In this document: positions 1 to 7,057 of the stretch, one piece after another
Layout: the number at the start of each line of letters is the position of its first letter
How positions within the stretch are numbered: position 1 is the stretch's first letter
From: Acidobacteriota bacterium
GTDB taxonomy: Bacteria > Acidobacteriota > Terriglobia > Terriglobales > Acidobacteriaceae
Assembly: GCA_021778315.1 (NCBI GenBank)
Contig: JAJYCQ010000017.1
Coordinates: 1-33,264 of the forward strand
DNA: 33,264 nt
Direction of reading: 5' to 3'
The notes under the pieces: model-generated
Seen by the model: the letters and a program-made list of their open reading frames with translations, nothing else
Databases searched by the model: none
What the model was told of the DNA's origin: nothing
Made by a program: the position numbers and the translations under genes

Positions 1-1335
1 CGAAGATGGGGCACCCGGGTCCTGCGCGGAGGGCGGGCGCGGGTTGGGTGTGGTAATGACTTTCGAGGATGAGGCTGACGTGGGTGTGGTGGTTGGAGTG
101 GAGGTGGGTTTGGTGCCTAGCTGGCTGAGGAGTTCTTCGATGGGGACGAGGCGCTGGACGTGGACTAGTTTGAGGAGGCCTAGTTCCAAGTGGAAGCGCT
201 GCTCCTGGCGGTAGCCTAGCTCGTCGAAGGTGCGGAGGACGATGGAGAGGAAGCGGGAGAGTTCTTCTTCGGTGAAGAGGGAGGCGGAACGGGCGGCGCG
301 GTTGCGCTCCTCGGGGGAGATCTGGAGGAGGTCGGCGGCGATGCCGGTGGCGTCGGTGTTGGGGGCGAGATTCGTGACCTTGGCGACGATGGTGTTGCGG
401 AGGTAGCGGACGAACTGGCGGGCGAGTTGCGGTGCTCCGTTGCCCGCGTCGAGGAGGCGGCCGGTGATGGAGAGGACGTCGGCGGAGTTGTTGGCGTGGA
501 CGGCTTCGAGGATCTGCTCGTAGACGACGTTCGAGACCGAGCCCATGAGCTCGCGGACTTGCGTGATCTCGAGGTGCGGGTGACCGTCGACAGTCGGTGC
601 GGAGGCGATGGCCTGATCCATGATGGAGAGGGCGTCACGCATGGAGCCGTCACCGGCTTCGGCGAGGAGGGTGAGGGTGGCGTCGTCGACCGAGAGCTGT
701 TCTTTGGTGGCGATGAAACGGAGCTGGCCGACGATGTCGTCGAGCTTGACGGCGTGAAAGCTGAAGTGCTGGCAGCGGGAGCGGATCGTTTGCGGAATAT
801 CTTCAGGCTGGGTCGTCGCGAACATGAAGACGGCCCACTCGGGCGGCTCTTCGAGGGTCTTGAGGAGAGCGTTCCAGGCGGCGTCGGTGATCTGGTGCGC
901 CTCGTCGAGGATGATGATTTTGTACTTGCTCTTGTTGGTGGGGCGGGTCTGAATTTTGGAGGTGAGGAGGCGTGCGTCGTCGATGCCACGATTGGTGGCG
1001 GCGTCAATTTCTTCTACGTCGAAGGAGTGGGACTCCTCGAAGATGGAGTCGTCCTGGCGGGAGGCGGAGGAGATTTCGCGGCAGTTGACACAGACGCGGC
1101 AGGGCTCTTCGGTGCGGCGTTCGGGAGAGCCGACGGGGGTGCTGCAGTTGAGGGCGGCGGCGAGGATGCGCGCGATGGTGGTCTTGCCGATGCCGCGGTG
1201 GCCGCTGAAGATATAGCCGTGGGCGATGCGGTTTTGCGCGAGCGCGTTGAGCAGGGTGCGGGTGACGTGGTCCTGCCCGATGACGTCGGAGAAGAGCTGG
1301 GGGCGGTATTTGCGGGCTAGAACTTGATAGGCCAT
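1..1335 (-). CDS. dnaX: DNA polymerase III subunit gamma/tau, 3' end beyond window
   Basis: Clamp-loader ATPase that loads the beta sliding clamp at the replication fork. An uninterrupted frame of 445 codons starts at the ATG at 1335 and runs off the left edge, so the C-terminus is missing. Visible motifs: the N-terminus MAYQVLARKYRP typical of DnaX; Walker A GHRGIGKTT at residues 45-53; four zinc-ligand cysteines C64, C79, C82 and C85; Walker B ILDEAH at 142-147; sensor-1 ATTQ near 173; and the arginine-finger motif SRC at 186-188. The spacing between the first two zinc cysteines is longer than I recall for E. coli. After about residue 410 the sequence becomes Pro/Thr/Ser-rich, as in the linker of tau. 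Whether a frameshift makes a short gamma form cannot be seen here. Identification is very secure. Confidence 0.96.
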   Translation of the reverse strand, partial: MAYQVLARKYRPQLFSDVIGQDHVTRTLLNALAQNRIAHGYIFSGHRGIGKTTIARILAAALNCSTPVGSPERRTEEPCRVCVNCREISSASRQDDSIFEESHSFDVEEIDAATNRGIDDARLLTSKIQTRPTNKSKYKIIILDEAHQITDAAWNALLKTLEEPPEWAVFMFATTQPEDIPQTIRSRCQHFSFHAVKLDDIVGQLRFIATKEQLSVDDATLTLLAEAGDGSMRDALSIMDQAIASAPTVDGHPHLEITQVRELMGSVSNVVYEQILEAVHANNSADVLSITGRLLDAGNGAPQLARQFVRYLRNTIVAKVTNLAPNTDATGIAADLLQISPEERNRAARSASLFTEEELSRFLSIVLRTFDELGYRQEQRFHLELGLLKLVHVQRLVPIEELLSQLGTKPTSTPTTTPTSASSSKVITTPNPRPPSAQDPGAPSS

Positions 1336-1429
1336 CGACAGCGTCGATTGTAGCGGGTTGGGGTGTGGGTTTGTGCGGGATTCAGGCTAATGGGCGGATT
1401 GGAGACAGTGGGATTGGTGGCGGCAGAAC

Positions 1430-1540
1430 AGCAGATTCCTCCGCTGCGCTGCGGAAGGACAGCCAGAAAAGCAAAGGCAAAGGCCAACGCAAAAGGGCAG
1501 AGCAAAGGGCAGAGCAGATTCCTTTGCAGAGCTGCGCTAT
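1430..1540. repeat. Composite dispersed repeat, AGCAGATTCC module
   Basis: The dnaX-SET gap carries an AGCAGATTCC...GGACAG hairpin module at 1430-1462 (arms around CCGCTGCGCTGCGG). It is followed by A/G-rich, GGCAAA- and GGCAGA-type hexamers, and a second AGCAGATTCC at about 1513. A variant of the same module lies at 10764-10788, also beside hexanucleotide tracts. The match in architecture between separate intergenic sites marks it as a dispersed repeat. No coding sense was found. Confidence 0.6.
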
Positions 1541-2031
1541 TTTTTGGATAGACGGGATTTTTTGCGGGCGGCGGAGCGGGCTCGGCGCTTGAGTTCGTCG
1601 TCGGAGAACATGGTGCCGCGGCAGTGGGGGGCGTTGCAGTAGCAGTCGGCGTTGTCTTCGTCGGAGTCGTAGAGGTGGTATTCGTAGACGAGCTCTTCGT
1701 TGGCGGCGATGTTGCGGATGGCTCGGATGAAGACGCGGCCGTCCTCTTCTTCGGTCTCGCAGTTGGGGGCGCAGGAGTGGTTGAGGAACATGGCGGTGCC
1801 GAAGCCGTCGATGACGTCGGTGGTTCCTCCGAAGCCGAAGAGATAGGTGACGGGGCGGTCGGCGTAGCGCTCGTCGGCGAGCTCTTTGGGGATACGGGCG
1901 CCGGAGTACTCGAGGACGCGGCGGCCGCGAGGGATGGGGTCGAGGGTGTAGCAGCCGGCGGCGTGGATGGAGGAGGATCGGATGAGGAGACGGGGCGTGG
2001 TGAGCTTGGGCGTGCGGGTGCGGCGTGGCAT
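1537..2031 (-). CDS. SET-domain lysine methyltransferase-like protein
   Basis: A small (164 aa) stand-alone SET domain. The family uses S-adenosylmethionine to methylate protein lysine side chains; the substrate here is unknown. SET motifs are all present: a GxG-type start around GCYTLDPIPRGRRV (residues 26-39), the pseudoknot motif NHSCAPNC at 84-91, and EELVYEY at 112-118. A post-SET-like cluster CYCNAPHC (C130, C132, C137) together with C91 could bind zinc. The tail is Arg/Lys-rich, which would suit nucleic-acid or chromatin contact. It is monocistronic in appearance, read towards dnaX but separated from it by a repeat-filled gap. No strong ribosome site precedes the ATG. Family call is secure; target is not. 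Confidence 0.85.
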   Translation of the reverse strand: MPRRTRTPKLTTPRLLIRSSSIHAAGCYTLDPIPRGRRVLEYSGARIPKELADERYADRPVTYLFGFGGTTDVIDGFGTAMFLNHSCAPNCETEEEDGRVFIRAIRNIAANEELVYEYHLYDSDEDNADCYCNAPHCRGTMFSDDELKRRARSAARKKSRLSKK

Positions 2032-2055
2032 GGGGTGGAGTGTAGCAGAAGTGCA

Positions 2056-2094
2056 GGGATCAGGGGGTAGGGATTAGGGATTAGGAGGGCGGAG
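2056..2094. repeat. GGGATTAG-type intergenic repeat
   Basis: Tandem runs of (A/C)GGGATTAG and relatives lie between the divergent SET and TPR genes. The same unit recurs at 3559-3656 and 12160-12182, each time in a gene gap. It resembles a telomere-like G-rich iteration, but a bacterial dispersed repeat is the sensible reading. Confidence 0.6.
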
Positions 2095-2115
2095 GGGCTA
2101 TCGCTGGAGGGCGGG

Positions 2116-2988
2116 GTGTCGTCTAATGGAGGTATGCATTTTGGAGCTGGTGCGGTGACGAGGTTGATTGGGTTGGGTGCGGCGCTTGGGATGCTGCTGG
2201 CGGTGGGAGCGGCCGTGGCGCAGGGGAGTTGCACGTTTACGGACGAGAGTGGGAAGACGGTGACGTGGCCGAATTGTCAGCCTCCGGCGGCGGATGCGAA
2301 GACTCCTGCGGCGGGTGGTGCTGCTGCGGGTGCTCCTGCTGCGGGTGTGCCTGCGGCGAAGAGTTTTCCTTATCCGGGGGAGAAGCCGAAGGCGGCGGCG
2401 GGTGCGGCGGGTGCGGCGGCGGAGCAGGGTGGTGGGGTGCCGAATGCTCCTGCTGTGCCTGCGGCGAAGAGCTTTCCTTATCCTGGGGAGTCGTCTGGTG
2501 GCGGAGGGGCTGCTCCGGGGAGTGGGGCTGCGGATGGTGCGTCGACGCCGGCGAATGGGGATGGGTTGCAGGATGCTGGGAGCTCGGGGAGTTCGAGCAG
2601 CTCGCGGGCTGAGGGGAGCGATGCGGGGCCGCTGGGCGGGGATGATGATCCGGCGGCGAAGGCTGCGGATGAACGGCGTGCGGAGCGGAGGCGGATGGCG
2701 AATGCTCCGCGGCAGACTCCGGACGAGCGCGAGGTTGAGGATTTGAAGGTTGCGGGGTTCTATCAGAATGATGGGAACTATAAGGGCGCGTATGACCGGG
2801 CGACTGATGCGGTGTCGATCGCGGAGGATGATGCGCAGGCGCACCTGGCGCTGGCGGATGCTGCGCGGAGGCTGGGGAAGCTGGATGAGGCGGAGAAGCA
2901 CTATCGGAAGTGCCTGACGCTGGACCCGGTGCCGAAGGTGAGGAATGCGGCGCAGAAGGCGCTGAAGGAGATGCGGGGCGGAGGTTAG
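2116..2988 (+). CDS. Secreted TPR-containing protein
   Basis: A 290-aa exported protein of unknown role. An N-terminal signal peptide of about 35 residues ends in GAAVAQG. A short Cys-containing segment (GSCTFTDESGKTVTWPNC) resembles the DUF4124 style. A long Ala/Gly/Pro low-complexity linker contains two copies of PAAKSFPYPGE. From about residue 210 there is a charged helical region and two tetratricopeptide repeats (DDAQAHLALADAARRLGKLD and the next helix pair), a protein-protein interaction fold. GTG at 2116 is preferred because GGAGG sits 5 bp before it; the ATG at 2134 has GGAGG only 1 bp away. Its stop codon overlaps the stop of the convergent gene by 4 bp. Function beyond a scaffold-like periplasmic protein cannot be inferred. 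Confidence 0.75.
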   Translation: MSSNGGMHFGAGAVTRLIGLGAALGMLLAVGAAVAQGSCTFTDESGKTVTWPNCQPPAADAKTPAAGGAAAGAPAAGVPAAKSFPYPGEKPKAAAGAAGAAAEQGGGVPNAPAVPAAKSFPYPGESSGGGGAAPGSGAADGASTPANGDGLQDAGSSGSSSSSRAEGSDAGPLGGDDDPAAKAADERRAERRRMANAPRQTPDEREVEDLKVAGFYQNDGNYKGAYDRATDAVSIAEDDAQAHLALADAARRLGKLDEAEKHYRKCLTLDPVPKVRNAAQKALKEMRGGG

Positions 2989-3554
2989 GGGATGTAGGGG
3001 CGGCGGAGGAAGGCTGGGGTGTCGGTGGGGAGGGCGCGGGGGAGGGGTTTGGTGCGGCCGGGGCTGGCGGTTGGGGTTAGCTTGGGTGTGCGAGTTTGCT
3101 TGGCGGGGGCTTTGGGGGCGGGGGTGTCGGGTGCGGTGGCCGCGGCGATGTCTTCTTTGAGGTCTTCTTCTACGTTGAGGTATTTGCGGAGGTAGCGGAG
3201 GGGTTCATCGGCGAGGGCCATCTCGCGGAGGTGGTAGCGCCAGGCGTCGCGGCGGGCGGAGCGGCGGATGTAGGAGTTGCGCTCGACGGTCTTGATGGTG
3301 CCGTCGGGTGAGGGTCGCTTGAAGGTCTGGGCGGGGACACTGAAGGTGATCTCTTCACCGGCCTTCCAGAAAGCACTGGCGAAGTCGTGGGAGAAGAGGA
3401 GAGCGTAGTAGCGGCGTTGCTGGTCGAGTAGAGTGAGGGATGCCTCGGCGCTGATCCAGGGGAGTCCGAGACGAGTGGTGTACCAGCGGCGGAACTCAAA
3501 GCCGTTGCTGCGGGCGCGGCCTACTACGATCGTTAGTAGTTCGAGGCGAGTCAT
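2985..3554 (-). CDS. Conserved-looking hypothetical protein
   Basis: A 189-aa protein I do not recognise. It has no signal peptide or membrane segment. Residues 1-135 look folded, with many aromatic and charged residues (FEFRRWYTTRLGLPW, YYALLFSHDFASAFWKAGEE, DAWRYHLREMALADEPLRYL). The last 50 residues are Pro/Thr/Lys-rich and probably disordered. It lies downstream of ccmH on the same strand, separated by a 100-bp gap filled with an inverted GGGATTAG repeat, so co-transcription is uncertain. Its stop overlaps that of the convergent TPR gene. The coding call rests on good codon use, clean start and tight packing. Confidence 0.65.
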   Translation of the reverse strand: MTRLELLTIVVGRARSNGFEFRRWYTTRLGLPWISAEASLTLLDQQRRYYALLFSHDFASAFWKAGEEITFSVPAQTFKRPSPDGTIKTVERNSYIRRSARRDAWRYHLREMALADEPLRYLRKYLNVEEDLKEDIAAATAPDTPAPKAPAKQTRTPKLTPTASPGRTKPLPRALPTDTPAFLRRPYIP

Positions 3555-3558
3555 AAGG

Positions 3559-3656
3559 GCAGGGATTAGGGAGCAGGGATTAGGTAGAGCAAAAGCAAGG
3601 CGGGCCCTGATGAGTCGTATTCTAATCCCTAATCCCTGTGCCCTAATCCCTGCTCT
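3559..3656. repeat. Inverted GGGATTAG repeat, possible hairpin
   Basis: Left arm GAGCAGGGATTAGG (3571-3584) is perfectly complementary to CCTAATCCCTGCTC (3642-3655). Further GGGATTAGGG and CTAATCCCTAATCCC copies nest inside. It separates ccmH from the next minus-strand gene, and its right end overlaps the ccmH stop codon. It may act as a transcript end or processing signal, but there is no clear T-tract. Confidence 0.6.
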
Positions 3657-4128
3657 ATTCTCCGTAGTTGGTTTCGTTGCGGATGCGGTTGCGGAGGGCT
3701 TCGGACTCCGGGGTGGGGGGGACTGGTGGCACGGGGGCTAGTCTTGCGTGGCGGCGCTGCCACATGCGGAGGAGAAGGACGATGCCGAGGATGCCCAGGA
3801 TCAGGACGACGAAGGGCATGATCCAGGCTACGTCGTCGAAGCCTCCGCGGAGGGGAGCTGCGAGGACTACGGGGCCGTACTTGGCGGCGAAGACTTTGTA
3901 GATGGTGGCGTCGGAGGCTCCGGCGTCCATCTGGGTGTGGAGTTCGGCGATCTCGACCGAAGAGTTAGGGCAGCCGACATGGTTGCACTCGAGGAGGATT
4001 TCGGCGCAGCCGCAGGTACACATGAGCTTGTGGCCGACGCGGTCGAAGCGGGTGGAGGGAGTTCCGGCTCCGAGCATGGTGAAGGCGGCGACGAGGATGA
4101 GGACGAGCTGGAGGGAGCGCTTATACAC
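3655..4128 (-). CDS. ccmH: Cytochrome c maturation protein CcmH-like
   Basis: A 157-aa membrane-anchored thiol oxidoreductase of the CcmH/CycL/NrfF family, which keeps apocytochrome c cysteines reduced for haem attachment. A signal/anchor segment covers residues 5-22, a periplasmic helical domain covers 30-95, and a C-terminal transmembrane helix lies around 102-122. The usual redox motif LRCxxCQ is replaced by LMCTCGC (C37, C39, C41), with two further cysteines C48 and C53 in LLECNHVGCP. This Cys-rich form appears typical of acidobacterial homologues, from memory. The start is GTG at 4128, with GGAG upstream. It overlaps ccmF by 8 bp, which points to translational coupling. CcmE, CcmG and CcmA-D are not nearby. 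Confidence 0.85.
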   Translation of the reverse strand: MYKRSLQLVLILVAAFTMLGAGTPSTRFDRVGHKLMCTCGCAEILLECNHVGCPNSSVEIAELHTQMDAGASDATIYKVFAAKYGPVVLAAPLRGGFDDVAWIMPFVVLILGILGIVLLLRMWQRRHARLAPVPPVPPTPESEALRNRIRNETNYGE

Positions 4129-6274
4129 GGGGAGCTCCGGGATTGCCGGAAAGGGGATTGTTCGGGAGCGCGCTTCGAGCGAAGCCTGAGGCCGACGCTG
4201 CGTCCGGTGGGACGGGGAGCGGTGCTGGGTGCGGGGCGTTCGCCTCGACGCGGCGCGTGGGTGGAAGGAGCGGAGGGATCAAGGCGATGAGGGTGCCGAA
4301 GATGACGATGGCGACGCCGACCCAGATCCAGTTGACGAGAGGGTTGATGAAGACCTTGATGATGGGCTTGTCGGTGTCGGGGTTGCGGCCTTCGAAGACG
4401 ACGTAGAGGTCGTTGGCGAGGGTGGAGTGGATGGCGACGACTGTGGAGGCCTGGGCGTGGTCGGTGTCGGCGAAGTAGATGCGGCGCTCGGGGGTGAGGC
4501 GGGTGATCTTTTTGCCGTTGTGGAAGACGTCTAGGAGAGAGTAGTCGGTGTCGAAGTTTGGGGTGGAGTCCTGCGAGTAGGACTGGCAGACGATCTTGTA
4601 GCCGTTGAGCTGGATGGAGTCGCCGAAGCCCATCTCGAGTTCTTTGGATTGATTGAAGGCTGCTCCGGCGAGGCCGATGAACATGACGACTACGCCGAAG
4701 TGGATGAGATAGCCACCGTAGCGGCGGGTGTTGCGGCGCGTGAGGAGGATGGTGGAAGCGAGGAGATTTTTGCCGGTCTGGGTGCGGACGACGGAGGCTC
4801 CGCGGAGGAACTCGGCGGAGATGGCGGTGATGACTCCGGCACCGAGAGCGAAGCAGACGAGGGCGTAGATGCTGGAGGTGGCGTCGTCGTCTGCCCAGGG
4901 ATGAACTCCGGCGAGCATGAGGACGGCGGCGGTGACGAGGATGGCGATGCAGGGGAGGATGAAGTTGCGGCGGATGGCGCGGAGGGACGTGGAGCGCCAG
5001 GCGAGCAGGGGGCCTACTCCTGTGAGGAAGATGAGAAAGAGGCCGATCGGGACGGCGACGCGGTTGTAGAAGGGCGCGTTGAGGGTTGTCTTGGAGCCTT
5101 GTACGAACTCAGACAAGACGGGGAAGAGCGTGCCCCAGAGGACGGTGAAGCAGGCGGCGAGAAGGACGAGGTTGTTGAAGAGGAAGGAGCTCTCGCGGGA
5201 GACGAGGGATTCGAAGCGGTTCTCGGAACGGAGATGGTCGCGCTGATAGAGGAAGGTGAAGAGGCAGACGGCGAGGGTGATGAGGAGGAAGCCGACGAAC
5301 CAGTTGCCGATGGAGCTTTGAGCGAAGGCGTGGACGGAGCTGACCAGTCCGGAACGGGTGAGCAGGGTTCCGAGGATGGTGAGCATGAAGGTGATGAAGA
5401 TGAGCCAGACGTTCCAGATCTTCATCATGCCTCGCTTTTCCTGCATCATGACGGAGTGGAGGAAGGCGGTTCCGGCGAGCCAGGGCATGAGGGAGGCGTT
5501 CTCGACGGGGTCCCAGCCCCAGTAGCCTCCCCAGCCGAGGACGGCGTAGGCCCAGTGCATGCCGAGGATGATGCCAATGGAGAGGAAGAGCCAGGTGACC
5601 ATGGTCCAGCGGCGGGTGATGTGAATCCACTTTTCACCGGGGTAACGCATCATGAGAGCGCCGAGGGCGAAGGCGAAGGGGATGGAGAAGCCGACGTAGC
5701 CGAGGTAGAGCATGGGCGGATGAATGACCATCTCGGCGTATTGGAGGAGGGGATTGAGGCCGAAGCCGTCGGCGGGCGCGATGCCTCCGGGGACGAGGGC
5801 GAAGGGCTGCGCTACGAAGACGACGAGGACGAGGAAGAAGATCTGGATGGCGGAGAGGATGGTGGAGGCGTAGGCGGTGAGGGTGATGTCGGTCTTCTGG
5901 CGGAGGCGGAGGACGAAGCCGTAGGCGGCGAGGAGCCAGGCCCAGAGGAGGAGAGAGCCTTCCTGACCGGACCAGAGGGAGGAGAACTTGTAGTACCAGG
6001 GGAGGGAGCGGCTGGTGTGGTGGAGGATGTAGTCGACGGAGAAGTCGTTGGTGAAGGCTGCGTAGATGAGGGCGAAGGCGGCGCAGGAGACAGCGATGAA
6101 GCTGGCGATGCCGGCGCGGCGAGCAGTCTCACGGATTCGTTCGGGGGCGATCGCAAGGACGCGGCCATGGGCCATCGCCCAGAGGGAGAGCGTTCCGAAC
6201 AGGAGCGAATAGATGCAAAGCCCCAGGGCGAGAACGAGAGAGATACTGCCAAAAAACGGCATGGGATGAGACAT
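4121..6274 (-). CDS. ccmF: Haem lyase subunit CcmF
   Basis: A 717-aa polytopic inner-membrane protein, the core of the cytochrome c haem lyase that attaches haem to apocytochrome CxxCH motifs in the periplasm. The haem-handling WWD motif WGWDPVENASLMPW lies at 252-265, inside a longer Trp/Gly/Tyr-rich stretch. HPPMLYLGY at 185-193 and later His residues (for example H273 and H315) fit the family's haem ligands. Many hydrophobic helices cover the first 460 residues and a periplasmic domain follows (about 530-660). A final helix around residues 660-680 (NWIWVGVAIVIFGTLIALI) precedes a Pro/Ala-rich tail. Length and motifs match CcmF well. It is co-transcribed with ccmH. ATG 6274 is used, with AAGGA about 10 bp upstream; a second Met lies at residue 5. 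Confidence 0.95.
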   Translation of the reverse strand: MSHPMPFFGSISLVLALGLCIYSLLFGTLSLWAMAHGRVLAIAPERIRETARRAGIASFIAVSCAAFALIYAAFTNDFSVDYILHHTSRSLPWYYKFSSLWSGQEGSLLLWAWLLAAYGFVLRLRQKTDITLTAYASTILSAIQIFFLVLVVFVAQPFALVPGGIAPADGFGLNPLLQYAEMVIHPPMLYLGYVGFSIPFAFALGALMMRYPGEKWIHITRRWTMVTWLFLSIGIILGMHWAYAVLGWGGYWGWDPVENASLMPWLAGTAFLHSVMMQEKRGMMKIWNVWLIFITFMLTILGTLLTRSGLVSSVHAFAQSSIGNWFVGFLLITLAVCLFTFLYQRDHLRSENRFESLVSRESSFLFNNLVLLAACFTVLWGTLFPVLSEFVQGSKTTLNAPFYNRVAVPIGLFLIFLTGVGPLLAWRSTSLRAIRRNFILPCIAILVTAAVLMLAGVHPWADDDATSSIYALVCFALGAGVITAISAEFLRGASVVRTQTGKNLLASTILLTRRNTRRYGGYLIHFGVVVMFIGLAGAAFNQSKELEMGFGDSIQLNGYKIVCQSYSQDSTPNFDTDYSLLDVFHNGKKITRLTPERRIYFADTDHAQASTVVAIHSTLANDLYVVFEGRNPDTDKPIIKVFINPLVNWIWVGVAIVIFGTLIALIPPLLPPTRRVEANAPHPAPLPVPPDAASASGFARSALPNNPLSGNPGAPRV

Positions 6275-6416
6275 TCGCGGGCACGTCCTTCGACTTCCAT
6301 TCTCTCAGAATCGGAAGGTGCGTGGAGAGGGTTCGCGAAATGAGGTGGGATGTTTTGCGGTTCTGGATGAAATTTAAACGCAACACATATGACTGGAATC
6401 ACAGACAGCAGAGGGA

Positions 6417-6800
6417 TCAGATGTTTGCAGAGGTGCGGGACTCGATGAGGGAGTGGACGCTGGAGAGGAGGAGATCGGGGAGGAGGGGTTTGAGGCGGAA
6501 GTCGACGTCGAGGCCGTGGTATTCGTCTTCGGCTTCGGCCATGCCGCTGATGACGAGGACGGGGAGGTTGGGGGAGAAGGTGCGGAGAGCTCGGACGAAG
6601 TCGGAGCCGTTCATGCCGGGCATGAGGTGGTCGGTGAGGACGAGGCTGATGGGGGCGGGGAATTCGTTGTTGCGGAGTTGTTCGAGGGCTCGCTCGGGGC
6701 TGAGGACGGCGATGACGAAGTAGCCGGCACGCTTGAGGATGGTTTGACGGGTGGCGGCCTGGATGGCGTTGTCGTCAATAAGGAGGAGGGTGGGTGGCAT
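6417..6800 (-). CDS. Single-domain response regulator (receiver only)
   Basis: A 127-aa CheY-like receiver domain with no output domain. The acidic pocket is D9 and D10 in LLIDDN, the phospho-acceptor is D57 in VLTDHLMPGMNG, the switch residue is S85 in VLVISG, and the conserved lysine is K104 in RLKP. The family accepts phosphate from a histidine kinase and signals by protein-protein contact. An upstream in-frame extension exists, but the ATG at 6800 has AGGA 4 bp upstream and begins exactly at the fold, so I chose it. It is divergent from the Ser/Thr kinase gene at 7058, across about 257 bp. No partner histidine kinase lies in the window. Confidence 0.88.
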   Translation of the reverse strand: MPPTLLLIDDNAIQAATRQTILKRAGYFVIAVLSPERALEQLRNNEFPAPISLVLTDHLMPGMNGSDFVRALRTFSPNLPVLVISGMAEAEDEYHGLDVDFRLKPLLPDLLLSSVHSLIESRTSANI

Positions 6801-7057
6801 TGGATCCTGAGACGAGAGGTCTGGGGTTGGTCCCGAGTTGCGTGAAGCGTTGAGCTGCCCGTGTTCGTGACGGATGGGCGTGGCTATCGTATGCATGATT
6901 ACAGTACGATGCGGGATCGAATTTAAAGGGTGCCTGCTACGGAGGGGTGCGGAGAGCGCTATTGCGTGTGTTGGTTCCATGAGGGTGAGGGAATGTTCAG
7001 GAAAACTGAAGCACTTGTTCACAGAGGGTTTACGGGGCTTGCTGAGATAATGGGAGC

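Noticed and set aside
427..1320. A 297-aa plus-strand frame at the left edge
   Set aside because: Antisense to dnaX, whose motifs are unmistakable on the minus strand.
2056..2094. Telomere sequence
   Set aside because: Short degenerate arrays at several internal gene gaps in a bacterial chromosome; no sign of a linear end.
4649..6343. A 564-aa plus-strand open frame, very rich in Asp, Glu and Gly
   Set aside because: It is antisense to ccmF; the composition is what the complement of a GC-biased membrane-protein gene gives.
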